Assembly: GCF_026151205.1 (NCBI RefSeq)
Contig: NC_087076.1
Location: forward strand, 4,799,902-4,859,901
Direction: 5' to 3'
DNA length: 60,000 nt
DNA from: Bolinopsis microptera
Lineage: Eukaryota; Ctenophora; Tentaculata; Lobata; Bolinopsidae
Positions 46,501 through 57,385 of the stretch are shown here, one piece after another. Below the pieces are notes generated by a model, which was not told the origin of the DNA, made no database searches, and saw nothing but the letters and a program-made list of their open reading frames with translations. Position numbers and translations under genes: made by a program. Each line of letters begins with the position of its first letter. Position 1 is the stretch's first letter.

Positions 46501-49500
46501 TCAGGATGAACGACTCTCGCATAGAGCATATTAAGAAGTTAGAACCTCCCTGTAATAGAGCGGAATTGCAGTCAGTTTTGGGCATGTTAAACTATTCCAA
46601 GAAGTTCTGCAAGGGATACTCCGAGATAGCACGTCCCCTTTATGCTTTACTTCGGAAAAATAAGGTGTTTGAGTGGACTGAAGATTGCCAGAGTGCATTT
46701 CAGAGGTTACGTGACATGTTGATATCAAGTCCTGTCCTAGCTTTTCCGGAGGTTAGCGACCCGGAAAATAGTTATGAGGTGACTCTAGATGGTTCTAAAC
46801 ACGCATTTGGTGGCACTTTGACTCAGTGGATCAAAGGAAAGAGGAGGGTGATTGCATACTTTTCTCGTAAGGTTCCGGACCACAAGCGGATATGGCCGCA
46901 AACTCAGATTGAATTTGAGACTTTATATCAGACTCTGAAACATTTCTCGGTTTACTTACGTGGCGTTAAAAACTTCACTGTTATCACAGATTGTCTGCCA
47001 CTCTTGAATATTACGACAATATTTTCAAAGATGTCATCTTCTGTTATCAGGAAGCTTCAGGAGCTTGCTAACTATACTTTTACTATGAAGCATATCTCGG
47101 GGAAGAGTAACCAGATGTGTGATGGACTTAGTCGTTATAAGTATCAGGTTTATGGTAAATCTCGAGAAAATGTTGCGAGCATTGGTCATAGTTCCACTTT
47201 TAGTCTTGATGCTGCGTTAGAGGGAGTAAACCGGGTGAGACGTGAGCATTATAGATGTAAACACCCGATACTGTTTAAGAGGATGCAAGTATCGGTTAGC
47301 AGCGAGACTGTGGTTGATGATGATTGCAGTAATCTGATTGAGGAATCTTGCAATGAGGTGAGTGTTGAGGACAGTATGATTCCGGGGTTCTTGTTTGATG
47401 AAAATAGTGAAGACCCTAGTATTGTAAGCATTGTTCAAATTACGCCTGAAGTTGATAGCCGTCATTGCAATTGTAATCTTACCCAGGCTGATCCTATTCC
47501 TACAGAGGAAGCATCAGTAGTGGAAGCAGTGGAAATTGTTTCAACGGTTACTAGTGATGTAAGCTCGCTAGAGAGAAGGGTCAAATTTCTTAATCCTACC
47601 AATGAGCAGATTAAACAAGCTCAGAAGGATGATGATATTTTAAACCAGGTCTACAGTTGGGTTACCAAGGGTGAGAAACCTGTTGCCATTCAGACTAGTA
47701 AACTGCCTCAGGAACTGTTGAGTTATTGGAAACAGTTTGATCTTATAAGTATCAAGGACGGGATACTTAGGAGACGTTGGACTGAAGTGAGGGATCCGGA
47801 GGGAAGTAGAGAGTTGATCATAGTCCCCGAATCCTTGCATGAATCTGTCCTGGACATGGTGCATAACCAGGAGACTGCACATGCTGGAGTAGAAAATTGT
47901 CTTGAGGTCTGTAAACGACATTTCTACTGGCCGAAAATGGGCGAATGTTTCAAATTATGGATCGCAGCATGTTGCAGGTGTGCAGCAAGTAAGCCACCTC
48001 AGGCATACAATAAGGCACCTCTCAAGCACATATTGTTCCACTCCTTTAACTCAGCAATTTGTTTCGATCATATAGTACCTGAGAAGGTTGGTGCTACACC
48101 TAGAGGTTACAAGTATATTTTGACTATAACCGATTGTTGGTCAAATTATGTGGTAGCTATTCCTACTAAGACCCAGACAGCTAAGGAGAGCGTGTCATTG
48201 ATTCGTAGGTTTTGGATTGATCGTTTTGGCCAGCCTAGATTCATGATGGCTGATAATCATCCGGGGTTTAGAGCTAAGTATTTCGAGACCATAGCTCAAG
48301 CATTAGATTGCAAGTACATTCATGGACAACCGTACGTTTCTCGTAGTACTGGTAGAGTTGAGAGAGCAAACCGTCGGTTGAATACTGCTCTGAGAACCAG
48401 CTTACCACCAGGACGATACCAGGACTGGGATCTTTGGTTATCTAGAGTAGTCTTTGTACTTAACTCATTGCGGAATCGGCACACAGGTTATTCTAGCAAC
48501 AGGTTGGTGTTTGGTCGTGAGTTAAACACACCTTTAAGCCTGCTAGCTGAGAATCGTAAGGATTTTGAGCTAGAGCCTATGAAGGAGAATGAGTTTGATG
48601 TTGAAGCGTACGAGCTGTACAAGAATCTCAAGTTTATCACCAGGAAGGTGAGGGTCCAAGCTGAGCGTGATTTTTGCTATGCACAGAGATATCACGATAA
48701 GCACGTTAAGGGACCATTCTTTGAGGAAGGTGAGGAAGCTTTTGTTTTGATAAATTGTCCAAAGCACAAGTTCGGTCCTCGTTGGGTTGGCCCGTATAAG
48801 ATCTCTAAGAAGATAAATGATCACTTGTACTGTTTAGATTTGCCTGATGGAGAGAAGAAGGTGTTTAACATTGGAAAGTTAAAGAGATATGTCAGGAACA
48901 AGTTTTCTGAGAAACTAGAGACTAGATTTACATTGCCTAAAGTTGTTAGCAGTGAAGCTGAGTTAGAGACGGCCTCATCAAGGCGAGATGTAGTCTATTC
49001 CGATAGTGATAGTGAAGAGGAGACAGATTTTCAACTGAGAAGAGCACCAGTTGTAGCAAGGAGAAGAGAGGTTCATCCGAAGAAGTTTCGTCTGGAGAGG
49101 GATGATGCAGCTAGCATTTATAAACAACCTAGTTTTAGTTCAACTCCTAGGGCTGTTAATAGACCTGTTCAACTAGATCTGAATTCTACAAATCCTAGTT
49201 TTCGTACGGTAACCCCTGTCACACATAACATTCCCTCAGGCGATAGTGTGGAAACAGTTGATAATTCTGCAGAATTCTTCACTCCAGCTAGAGAGAGATC
49301 GGCCGCTAGAAGATCATCGAGTCCGGTTGTTGGTGAAGGAACGATGGGTCATAGCAGTTCTATGTCATATGATACAGTGGGGCACGACATTGACACAACA
49401 GGATCGCTTTCTCCTGTGGATCTAAGAAGACAGAGCCCTCCGAGGGAGGAGCGCAGATATAACACTAGGAGACCTGAGGAACGGAGACAACCTGATCGTC

Positions 49501-49553
49501 TAGGATACAACGTTAGACTAGTTACGGATCTTATAAAACTCTTCAACCAGTAG
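43575..49553 (+). CDS. Ty3-type gag-pol polyprotein
   Basis: One uninterrupted frame of 1992 codons. Gag occupies roughly residues 1-400 and ends with a CCHC zinc knuckle (CWECGNRGHFQRNC, C385 onward). The aspartic protease has VDTGSS with D470. Reverse transcriptase runs about 760-960, with D857 in STVDLSKSFHQ and the catalytic FIDD (D922, D923); Phe replaces the more common Tyr. RNase H starts near D1072 (LDGSKHAFGG). The integrase has an HHCC finger (H1430, H1436, C1466, C1469) and a DD35E core (D1498, D1560, E1596). About 300 further residues are rich in S, R and E with no recognised fold. Gag and pol are fused without a frameshift or stop, so the usual recoding step is absent. The ATG at 43575 follows a 493-nt leader. 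All checked catalytic residues are present. Confidence 0.95.
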   Translation: MCDSYAAEMEWATSIIESNINKTMEEIDGLGTDSHDISDLEKELNSALECLQNKIDNVRPEPLSTVTKFRNVNIGDDFDNSMITPLNSSVAGPHLTGAKPPKPPYFETGSNFIIFARRFKEHLILCGHSGGSDISTYMLSYIRCESTWEILQKISLRPDERCNIDRLIKRYSEEIFPATQSWAYRTELMSLRQLANENLQQFISRIDELAFKAGYDCESKRDESCLHVLVVGARDVAVRTKLYESQLHSYREAVKLAIHTERITLAVSGEPGGFTQVQDTIFAISNPELDGQRARVTAPGQTRDHFMTGTRQESYSPECPPSHSEVNQHTGRSWTPNLVSNSFRGGMRNDDRRNTSVRSRYQPTRKVVNSNNRGSRNVRSQLEGCWECGNRGHFQRNCPSKFAGNRSRYQDRGSLYQSGYGQQSGNIAYRPNNQAPLNFYEDCNEIGGSKGNCILVGGNCAGRSANFFVDTGSSISIIAESFVRFIDKFEKVVSCNLKLKSFSGNSIKTFGQIKLPVIIAGKSFEHTFVVSEFHEAEVLIGMDLMFDQGININARDRLLYTNKGSSCFRTPPKPTKRCMKVVCNETVIIPPLSGTHIQGKLLRPKSQRDDVYGQLEPHINTVVGTGIFTAHSLIRSEDNMVPVRVMNPTDKPVKISKRTWLGKMKPVEFGERVMRITCETVNAISSDCSVPEVSKLADEEPLVKEWDRESLFKQLKLDELKISEEDKNDLRETVWEYRTIFSSGEHDLGCCNFFEAHLQLKDNYKPRWVPSRRIPFKQQPEMDRQIRGLLRSGVVEECPDHSNFNSPLFLVPSGDRSRLVADLRMVNLELQDDLMELPNLNHILDKVGDKNLYSTVDLSKSFHQVPYTKESRHVTAFMHNQKRYQFARMVMGLKSSSATFTRMVMRLINGLGISDALAFFIDDLLIFTRDVKSHIQILSVLFARLKLGNLKLTPRKCRFLREEVEYVGITLTKEGVRMNDSRIEHIKKLEPPCNRAELQSVLGMLNYSKKFCKGYSEIARPLYALLRKNKVFEWTEDCQSAFQRLRDMLISSPVLAFPEVSDPENSYEVTLDGSKHAFGGTLTQWIKGKRRVIAYFSRKVPDHKRIWPQTQIEFETLYQTLKHFSVYLRGVKNFTVITDCLPLLNITTIFSKMSSSVIRKLQELANYTFTMKHISGKSNQMCDGLSRYKYQVYGKSRENVASIGHSSTFSLDAALEGVNRVRREHYRCKHPILFKRMQVSVSSETVVDDDCSNLIEESCNEVSVEDSMIPGFLFDENSEDPSIVSIVQITPEVDSRHCNCNLTQADPIPTEEASVVEAVEIVSTVTSDVSSLERRVKFLNPTNEQIKQAQKDDDILNQVYSWVTKGEKPVAIQTSKLPQELLSYWKQFDLISIKDGILRRRWTEVRDPEGSRELIIVPESLHESVLDMVHNQETAHAGVENCLEVCKRHFYWPKMGECFKLWIAACCRCAASKPPQAYNKAPLKHILFHSFNSAICFDHIVPEKVGATPRGYKYILTITDCWSNYVVAIPTKTQTAKESVSLIRRFWIDRFGQPRFMMADNHPGFRAKYFETIAQALDCKYIHGQPYVSRSTGRVERANRRLNTALRTSLPPGRYQDWDLWLSRVVFVLNSLRNRHTGYSSNRLVFGRELNTPLSLLAENRKDFELEPMKENEFDVEAYELYKNLKFITRKVRVQAERDFCYAQRYHDKHVKGPFFEEGEEAFVLINCPKHKFGPRWVGPYKISKKINDHLYCLDLPDGEKKVFNIGKLKRYVRNKFSEKLETRFTLPKVVSSEAELETASSRRDVVYSDSDSEEETDFQLRRAPVVARRREVHPKKFRLERDDAASIYKQPSFSSTPRAVNRPVQLDLNSTNPSFRTVTPVTHNIPSGDSVETVDNSAEFFTPARERSAARRSSSPVVGEGTMGHSSSMSYDTVGHDIDTTGSLSPVDLRRQSPPREERRYNTRRPEERRQPDRLGYNVRLVTDLIKLFNQ

Positions 49554-50147
49554 AAGACGAGGAGATGCCCGGATAGGGAAGTACACTTACTTTGGAATCT
49601 AGTTTCAGTACAGTATAGTCTTACTCACATAGCTAGCTTTCTACTTAGTATTTAGCAGTGGAACCGTACCTTACTTAGGTATAACACGTGTTATCTTTCA
49701 GAACAGTACTGATAGGGATATTAGGATCTTTACTCGCAACACGAACCGTTCAGGGCTGCTTTAGTGGCGGAAACGTAGAAACTTTCGAATTTATTTTGAC
49801 TTCTTTGTTTGCTTGTCAAGGACGATTTAGAGATTCGATCAGCTCTATCTAATGATGAAGACTCAACACCAAGGACTCTACTACTTGGTGCGAAAAGGAA
49901 GTATTGGAAAGTTTTGAAAGATTTTTGGAAGTCAATTTTAGTTTTAATTTTAGTATTTTCAGTTTTAACTTTAGGATTTTGAGGATTTAAATTTAATGCA
50001 CAGGGTTAGGGCCGTGTACTATATTTTGAAACTTGACCTATTTTTAAGTTTTGGACTTTTGATGCGTGGAAGCATTGAAATTTAAATTTTGAAAAGGGCG
50101 ATTATTTTATTGTTTTAAAATATTCGAAAAAAATTTTTGGGTAGAGA

Positions 50148-50817
50148 TGTTGTAATATGGTATTTAGAGATATCTTTTAGGATATCTTAGTTTTAGTATA
50201 ACGTTTACGGGACGTATAATTTAGTATGTGTTTCCGGGTATTATATAATAACCAATGTTTTTATATGTTCGTATTTGGGAGTTACACATTTGAGTGTAAG
50301 TCGGTTGGCTGGCAGAACTACTGTCAGACTAACTGTCTGAAACGAGCCGTCCGCTCACTTTGCACCTGACTTACAGCCAGGCCTGTGGTTGGTCCTCGCG
50401 ACCACAGCGTGACTGCTAGTGGAGTGCTCATTGGCGAGACGGCGTGTCGCGTGGTACAAGCAAATGCGTTGTGCCGTCACGCAGTGTGGCGTGACGAGTT
50501 TTGAGAGTATACCCGAAGAGCCGGAAGTGGAGAGCTCACTTCTTAGTTGCCCCTTAATCATTTTAAGGGATTCAAATTGACGGTAGCCAGTGTTACTGAG
50601 CACTACCATTTGTGATTAGTCACGTCAATTGATTGGAGCGAACACTTGGAAGTTTTTATCTGTTGACGTTCACTTTGTATTACTTTTCCTTTATATTTAT
50701 TTAGATCCTTTTTAGTTACTCGTTTCTTTTCTACTATTCGGTACGCCCTGCCGTTCGTGCTACGTGACTAGAGCTTGACTAGCATACACTAAATACCTAG
50801 AGAACTCCGTTTTCTAT
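50148..50817 (+). repeat. 3' LTR
   Basis: Same 670-bp sequence as 42412-43081, preceded by a weak polypurine stretch (GGGTAGAGA). Followed by the AAAAA target duplication at 50818-50822. Confidence 0.9.
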
Positions 50818-50866
50818 AAAAACATGGCTGCTGGTAGTAGCCATTTTGGGCCCTTTAGGATAAGAA

Positions 50867-51153
50867 CAGTGGCGTAACGAAAGGCCCTGCTGACCCCGCT
50901 GTGCAGGGGGCGCCGTCTTAGGGGGGCGCCAAATCGTCGTTTGAATGTGGGACAATTTCGAAAACTTAACTAAAGTACTAGCAAAACTGCGCGTTTTGCT
51001 CTAGATACACACTTTTTTAGAGATTTTACCGGCGTATTCTCTAAAATCGCCTAATTTGTTCAATTTTAGGGAGGAGCACCAAAAGGGGAGGGGGCGCCAA
51101 CAGGGGGCGCTTTTTTCGGCAGGGGGGCGCCAACAGGCAACGTTACGCCACTG
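50867..51153. mobile_element. hAT-type MITE (left arm only)
   Basis: A 287-bp element with CAGTGGCGTAACG / CGTTACGCCACTG ends and an exact 8-bp duplication GATAAGAA (50859-50866, 51154-51161). The right arm has a single GATAAGAA-equivalent with no insertion (about 53795-53802). It is related to the copy at 32300-32565. GC-rich GGCGCC blocks lie inside. Confidence 0.92.
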
Positions 51154-52210
51154 GATAAGAATAGTCTTCATTTTTTTGGGGAAGTAGCCTAACTTAGGAC
51201 CGTTCAAACTGAGTAAATCCTACAACAGCCCGAGTTTCTTCAGAGAACCTGCTGCTGCAGAGTCATCCACACACCACGCTTGCATCAATTGTAAGCTAGT
51301 AGCCGGCTTTTACAGGCCAGTAGTTATCGGGTATAATCCACGATTCTGTATTACATTACCGATTATCAAAGTTTGGTGTGGGTAACTTCTCTGCAGTGGC
51401 TCCTAAGATGTACAAAGGACTTCCTGTTACCAGGCAACATATCATTTGCATTGGCTCAATCTTTGGAATCTTTTAAGACTCTTCTAAAATCTTTCCTATT
51501 TAGACTGTTCCTTATTCTTTCATCAATGTGTACTCAATATCAATGACAATACGAGAAAACATAGATAGTAATCAAATTAATCGTCGAAAAGATAACCTAA
51601 TAAAGTGAATAAAGGAGGTTTAAAATGCAAAGATAACACTAATAAATTACTAAAGTATTCTTGTGAAAATTTGGCAGTATTGCTTTAGCGCTCGATTTTC
51701 ATACTATAACTACGGTGTACATTTTCGAAAATATGCGCGGCGCACCTAAAATTTGGTTCCATTAAGAATTAATTATTTTGCCAGAATTATATTTGATGCA
51801 TTTAAATTAGTCGTTATTAGTAGACGTACAGAAATAAATTTCGAAAATATTGTTATATAGGTTATAAATTGTAGGTTTACAACCTACCAGAACGGCGGCA
51901 CAGTTAAGTAACGCATCGCGCTACAAAGCAACAAACGCTTGTCGATACAAAGTGAAAATGATAATTTGCGCGGCGCGTCCAAAATCTCCAAGCAAAGAAA
52001 GTGCTGCTAACTGCTGATCAATTTCTTTATCCAAAGCCTTTTATTTGCATTGCGCGAAATTTGCAGTTATAGCACATGCAACATGGTTATGTGAAGCTGA
52101 TATCAAATATATTACTGCTAGCTGATAACTGCTGCTCATTACTGTATTGTCGACGTTTTTGTTATACACTTAATATTTGAAGCAAGTATTTTAAGAGTAT
52201 CACCCGTTTT

Positions 52211-52284
52211 ACTGGGCAGTGGGCCGCGCTCAGCCTGTCATTCCGCCTAATCTCTATCAACATTAAAGCCTGGGGTCCTCAGGT
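52211..52284 (+). repeat. 73-bp structured repeat, copy 3
   Basis: ACTGGGCAGTGGGCCGCGCT, then CAGCCTGTCATTCCGC, ending CCTGGGGTCCTCAGGT. It is 74 bp, almost the same length as the two copies near 34 kb, and is bracketed by CACCCGTT words. Confidence 0.6.
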
Positions 52285-52332
52285 AACACCCGTTAAACCT
52301 TAAACCTTCGGCAACCGATGTTGCTTTAACTT

Positions 52333-52438
52333 GTCATACGCTGTATGACCCGCCGCGCACGAAGTGCGCGGCTCCCCCTGTATCGTCGAAGACGATACAT
52401 TATAGTGAAGCGACAGTGGGGGTCACCACGTGATACAA
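52333..52438 (+). repeat. Three-hairpin repeat, copy B
   Basis: The same three hairpins in the same order as 35118-35235. The first loop has one change, and the tract between the third hairpin and CACGTGATACAA is shorter. Confidence 0.65.
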
Positions 52439-53818
52439 GCTTTAGCGGTGTCATGTTGGCATAAAATCCATACGGTCAAAATTTGCACGCTGGCAGCTTA
52501 CTAAATTGTTTTTACTACACAGCTGTACGTGCCTAATTGACGATGTAAATTCATCGCAGCTCGGCGAGGCACAATAACGCATTTTGCGATCTAGTCACTA
52601 GTGAGAAGCATAATTGAGTGCGCAGCGCAGCACAGTAACACATCGCGCTACAAGGCCCCTGCGAGCTGCCAGTAAGATTTCCTGGCCTGACCTTAGGACC
52701 TTATATTGAAAACTTAAATGCTATTTTAACATGTTATACTGGTAAAACCAAAAACATTTGACCGTAAACGGGTTCAACTCGGCGATCATTTTGATTTTGA
52801 TAGGTTATTAATTTGTAGCGCGATGCACTACTGGGTCGCGCGCGCGCATCCAATAATGCTTCTCGCAACCACGTATGCAGATCGGCGAGATGCGAAGGAT
52901 TGACATCGTGAATCAAGTTATTAATATATGATATAAATTATAACATATAATTGTTTATATATTATAACTTAACGGGTGATACACGTAAACAGTAAAATAT
53001 ATGTTCCATATACAATATATTGGACCGTCGACGAGTCCAACTAGCTCGGCGCGCGTCCTGGTAGGTTGTAAACCTACAATTTATAACCTTATAACCTATA
53101 TAACAATATTTTCGAAATTTATTTCTGTACGTCTACTAATAACGACTAATTTAAATGCATCAAATATAATTCTGGCAAAATAATTAATTCTTAATGGAAC
53201 CAAATTTTAGGTGCGCCGCGCATATTTTCGAAAATGTACACCGTAGTTATAGTATGAAAATCGAGCGCTAAAGCAATACTGCCAAATTTTCACAAGAATA
53301 CTTTAGTAATTTATTAGTGTTATCTTTGCATTTTAAACCTCCTTTATTCACTTTATTAGGTTATCTTTTCGACGATTAATTTGATTACTATCTATGTTTT
53401 CTCGTATTGTCATTGATATTGAGTACACATTGATGAAAGAATAAGGAACAGTCTAAATAGGAAAGATTTTAGAAGAGTCTTAAAAGATTCCAAAGATTGA
53501 GCCAATGCAAATGATATGTTGCCTGGTAACAGGAAGTCCTTTGTACATCTTAGGAGCCACTGCAGAGAAGTTACCCACACCAAACTTTGATAATCGGTAA
53601 TGTAATACAGAATCGTGGATTATACCCGATAACTACTGGCCTGTAAAAGCCGGCTACTAGCTTACAATTGATGCAAGCGTGGTGTGTGGATGACTCTGCA
53701 GCAGCAGGTTCTCTGAAGAAACTCGGGCTGTTGTAGGATTTACTCAGTTTGAACGGTCCTAAGTTAGGCTACTTCCCCAAAAAAATGAAGACTATTCTTA
53801 TCCTAAAGGGCCCAAAAT

Positions 53819-55098
53819 GGCTACTACCAGCAGCCATGTTTTTATTTGGAGATACTGGTATAGAGATCACATGCGATGGGGAACATCATCTGGGAACAGT
53901 GATAGGTGGAGAGGAGGCTGTAGAAGAGTTGTCAGAAATTGCTCTTGATGAACCTCAGGCAGCCCTATCATTGTATACCAAAGCCCTCTGTCATCGGTGG
54001 ACCTTTGTGATGCGCACCATCCAGAACACTATTAATACCTCTTCATCCCATTGGAGAAGTGTACAAGAGAAAAGTTCATTCCGGCAATTATTGGTAGGAA
54101 TGTGACTGACCTGCACAGGAGAATGTCTGCGCTACCTGTAAGATGAGGGGTGGTTGGTAGCGTTGAGCCAGTAGAGATCGCGGAAAAGGAATACCAGACG
54201 TCACTCAAGATAACAGAGGAGCTGGTTGACCTCATCTATGACCAGGAAGCATCCCTGATGAAGTTGGATAAAATTAAGATAAAGGGCAGAGTTAACAGCC
54301 TCAAGTTAGTTAAAGAATTACGCTTGAAGAAGGAGCTTGCTGAGATAATTCAAGTGAAGTGGATGAGAATACTAGGGAGTCACTGCAACTGGTACAAGAA
54401 CATGGGTCAGGAGCTTGGCTAACATGTCTCCCCATTCAACAGCTAGGGTATGCTTATAGCGAGCAAGACTTCAGAGATGCTGTTCATCTCTGGTGTGGTT
54501 GGGACATCCCTAACACCCCAAGAATCTGTGATTATGGAGCCAAGAATGATCACAATCATATCCTCAACTGTAAGAACTACCGTCATAACAACATGAGAGA
54601 CTCTGTTGCTGAATACCTTAGGCTGGTGACCAAGGATGTGAGCTGAGGATTTAGCCCCTGTTAACACCTATAGAATCAGCCAACTTCCAACAAAAGGGCA
54701 ACAATGCTGATATAAGGCTAGGCTCGATATATCAGCAAGAGGAGTATGGAGCACATTTGAGAGGACTTTCTTTGACATGCGTATTTTCAATCCTAAATCG
54801 CCTACATATCAAGGAAAGACCATGCCACAGCTCTACACTCTGCACGAGAATGAGAAATAGAACCAGTATGCATGAACAGTGTGCTACAATAATTGAAGAA
54901 AGGGTCATTTTTGTCCTCCCTGTATTTACCACTACAGGAGGAATGGCACCTGAGCTTGAGGCCAAGTGTTTTATAAGGAGACTTGCTGTGTTGATAGCCA
55001 CCAAGACCAAGGAGGACTACAGCCAGGTGATGTGTAACATCAGGACACGCCTGAGCATGGATATAAAGACTAAAGAGGAGTGTGCTAGTAGCAGTTAG
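53819..55098 (+). pseudogene. Reverse transcriptase relic (right arm, uninterrupted by the LTR element)
   Basis: Mirror of the left-arm relic, but with the join across the LTR insertion site preserved: one frame (to 54105) reads FLFGDTGIEITCDGEHHLG and on into EPQAALSLYTKALCHRW. It then shows the same frameshifts and the later AWLTCLP, HNHILNCK and TTTGGMAPE blocks. Since both arms share the breaks, decay came before the duplication. Confidence 0.7.
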
Positions 55099-56791
55099 AG
55101 GTGTACATGGAAAGCCAAAGAAGGCATGGACCGCCCCTATATATATCCAATGTCTCCTTCAACCTGATACCTGAGGAGAAGAGCTACGAAGGATAGACGA
55201 TATCTATTGCTCAGGATTAACGTTTGTGCTCTGCCAATTGCATCACTTGATTTAATTTATTGTATATATATTATATATACTGTTTAACATTTTTCACTCT
55301 TCAATAAAAAACTAGCTTAATGTCAGTAGGTCGTTAAGAATTTTTGTGTGCACACACAGATACCTAACAGTATTATTATTATTATATCTTGTCTGGATAT
55401 TCAAACCTTTCGAATTGTATCTCGAAATTTATGTTTAAATTCCCTGTGTAGTTTTTTCAAGGTATAATGGGAATAATATTGTAAAATGTCTATTGTATAA
55501 TGTCATCATTTTATGGCTCTTCAAGTATCCATTTTGATTGATGTAGCAATTTGAAGTTGCAGCCGAAGATTTATTGATTTTAATGTGGTCCATTCTTAAT
55601 AAAAATATTTTGCGTTACTATTCGTTTAAACTGCTTTAGTTTTTAACTGTTTAGGAGATGATTTGAAGCAGTGCAACGATCTAAGTGCGGTGAAAACGAA
55701 GTCAGACCAAAGCCAGATGCTTTAGTTCACACTGTGACTGATTAATCTACCTCTCAACCTCTGCAGTCTGCAACATACTGACTGTCTTACTTGTAACCTG
55801 GTTAGTTATAATAGTTATTTTTAATCGTATACCTTCAAGCTTTCCTCCAAACACTGATTTATTGCTAGTATTTTATATTACTGAGCAGACTGAACCAAGT
55901 TATGATTAAATGATTAAGATTATTAAAGTTGAGATCATAATCGTATTAATCCAACAATTAATGATCGCTTGTATTTGTTGCTGTGAGACACAAAACACTA
56001 CACATCCACATTTGACACTAAACACTACGCCTTACACGCTAAACACTATACATTACACTAGGACTCTAGGAGACAATGAATCTAACGGCCTGTGATTTGT
56101 GAATAACCGAAATTTAACGTATACTGTAAATGTATCTATTTATTCACTAAGAAAATCATTAATTTATGAGCTAGTACCTGAGTGTAATAGTGCTTATGTA
56201 GATCGTGGATTTATATCTAATATTAATAACAATGCAGTTCCCTCTTAATAAAGGTTGTACTTTTTGAATAACTTTTTATCCTTTTTTCTAACATTTATTC
56301 TGTAAATAGTTGTTGGTAGTTCTAAAGTTTAATGGCAATTTCTGAATGTTTTGCGATACTTACTCTGGTTACTCATTTTTGTTGATGGAGGTTATTTTTA
56401 ATCAACAGCGGTGTCATAATCACTTGAGGTCCATGCTGTATTGTTGGCTGCATGTTGCAGCTTTATGAATTCCTAGGCGACTTTTAGCAATGATGATTGT
56501 ATAGAAGTTGTCAACAAGCTTGAGCTGGTGCTATTGTGCTCCTGATTTCAGTGGACATTTTATTAAATTGTAGTGGACTGTCTCTCTCTCTCTCTGTTTT
56601 GGTCAACGGTTTCTGGCCACCTAGTGAAGACTGAAGAGGGAGGCCTTCTCGCCGTGCCCACAGAGTGTGACTCCTGCTAGCCACACTCCAGGACTCCCTC
56701 AGTATATACAAAAACATAGAATAATAGATATCAACGCAACAGACCTCTGGAGTCTCGAAGCTGTTACTACCTTGCTCAGAGCAAACCCACT

Positions 56792-57385
56792 TCAGATGTT
56801 CTTCTTTGGCGGGCAGGCGAGGGACTCCCGAGCATGGTCCACACCTGAATATGTGTCACTATCTGAGATAGTCCTGTGTGGGTCTAGTGTATGATTATTT
56901 ATGAACCTTGGTGTATGTCCTAGATGCTTATCCAAATAGATCGTCTCAAACCTTGTTGACTGTTCCACGAATTTGATAATGTGGTCGAGTTTACTATTGA
57001 TGAGTTCCTCAATTGTTAGGATGGGTTTACCAAATATCCTCATTCTAGTTGTCATCAGCTGGATGCATTCACATAGGAAGTGTTGTGATGTTTCTGCTTC
57101 CCCTGGGCAGTGTTCACAGTCTTGTGTTTCGAAATCGGAGTTGTTTGCTACCGTCTGGAAGTATGCTAGTGGGCTGTGTCCTGATAGTAGCCATGTTAGC
57201 CATCTGATGTGAGTACCTGTGATGTTAATTTTCTTGTACCTGTTTTTGTTGAGGAAAAATGTTAGTGGGGTTTTTCCTTTATCACTGAGTGCCACCTGTT
57301 TATACTTCTTGATATGGAGATTGAAGAGGTAGTGGACTGTATACCACCTGTTCAGTGCAACTAATTGTACTGATCTGTAGGGCAC
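56792..57385 (-). pseudogene. Retroelement C-terminal fragment with zinc-knuckle-like motif (right arm)
   Basis: The same 197-codon frame as 38865-39458, in mirror position and with identical translation, including the CEHCPGEAETSQHFLCEC block. Same interpretation and same uncertainty. Confidence 0.45.

Larger units (their letters stand above)
42412..50817 (+). mobile_element. Full-length Ty3-type LTR retrotransposon
   Basis: An 8406-bp element with two 670-bp LTRs, a 5-bp target duplication and a single gag-pol frame. The domain order protease, reverse transcriptase, RNase H, integrase is that of Ty3/mdg4-type elements. It is inserted into the reverse transcriptase relic of the left arm only; the right arm keeps the intact pre-insertion sequence (about 53839). 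The LTRs are the same length and looked identical wherever I compared them, so the insertion is recent. No envelope-like frame follows the integrase. Confidence 0.95.
36270..51890 (+). repeat. Left arm of large inverted duplication
   Basis: Position 36270 corresponds to 60000 in reverse complement, and correspondence holds base by base to about 51890 once the LTR element (42412-50817 plus 5-bp duplication) and the hAT MITE (50867-51153 plus 8 bp) are removed. That leaves about 6.9 kb shared. Translated frames in the two arms that I compared are identical. Small differences exist: a 19-bp indel near 37098/59155-59173, an 8-bp difference near 51864, and scattered substitutions. The outer limit is unknown because the right arm runs off the window. 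Confidence 0.9.
51891..53057. other. Spacer between the arms of the inverted duplication
   Basis: 1.17 kb without a gene. It contains the third 73-bp structured repeat, the second three-hairpin repeat, and copies of the dispersed CGGGTGATAC / AACTCGGCG repeat in both orientations (GTATCACCCGTT near 52199 and AACGGGTGATAC near 52971). It looks like a nest of short mobile repeats, which may have promoted the inversion or duplication. Confidence 0.6.

Noticed and set aside
53749-54105. 118-codon frame as an intact host gene
   Set aside because: Its second half belongs to the reverse transcriptase relic, and it stops where the first frameshift occurs.
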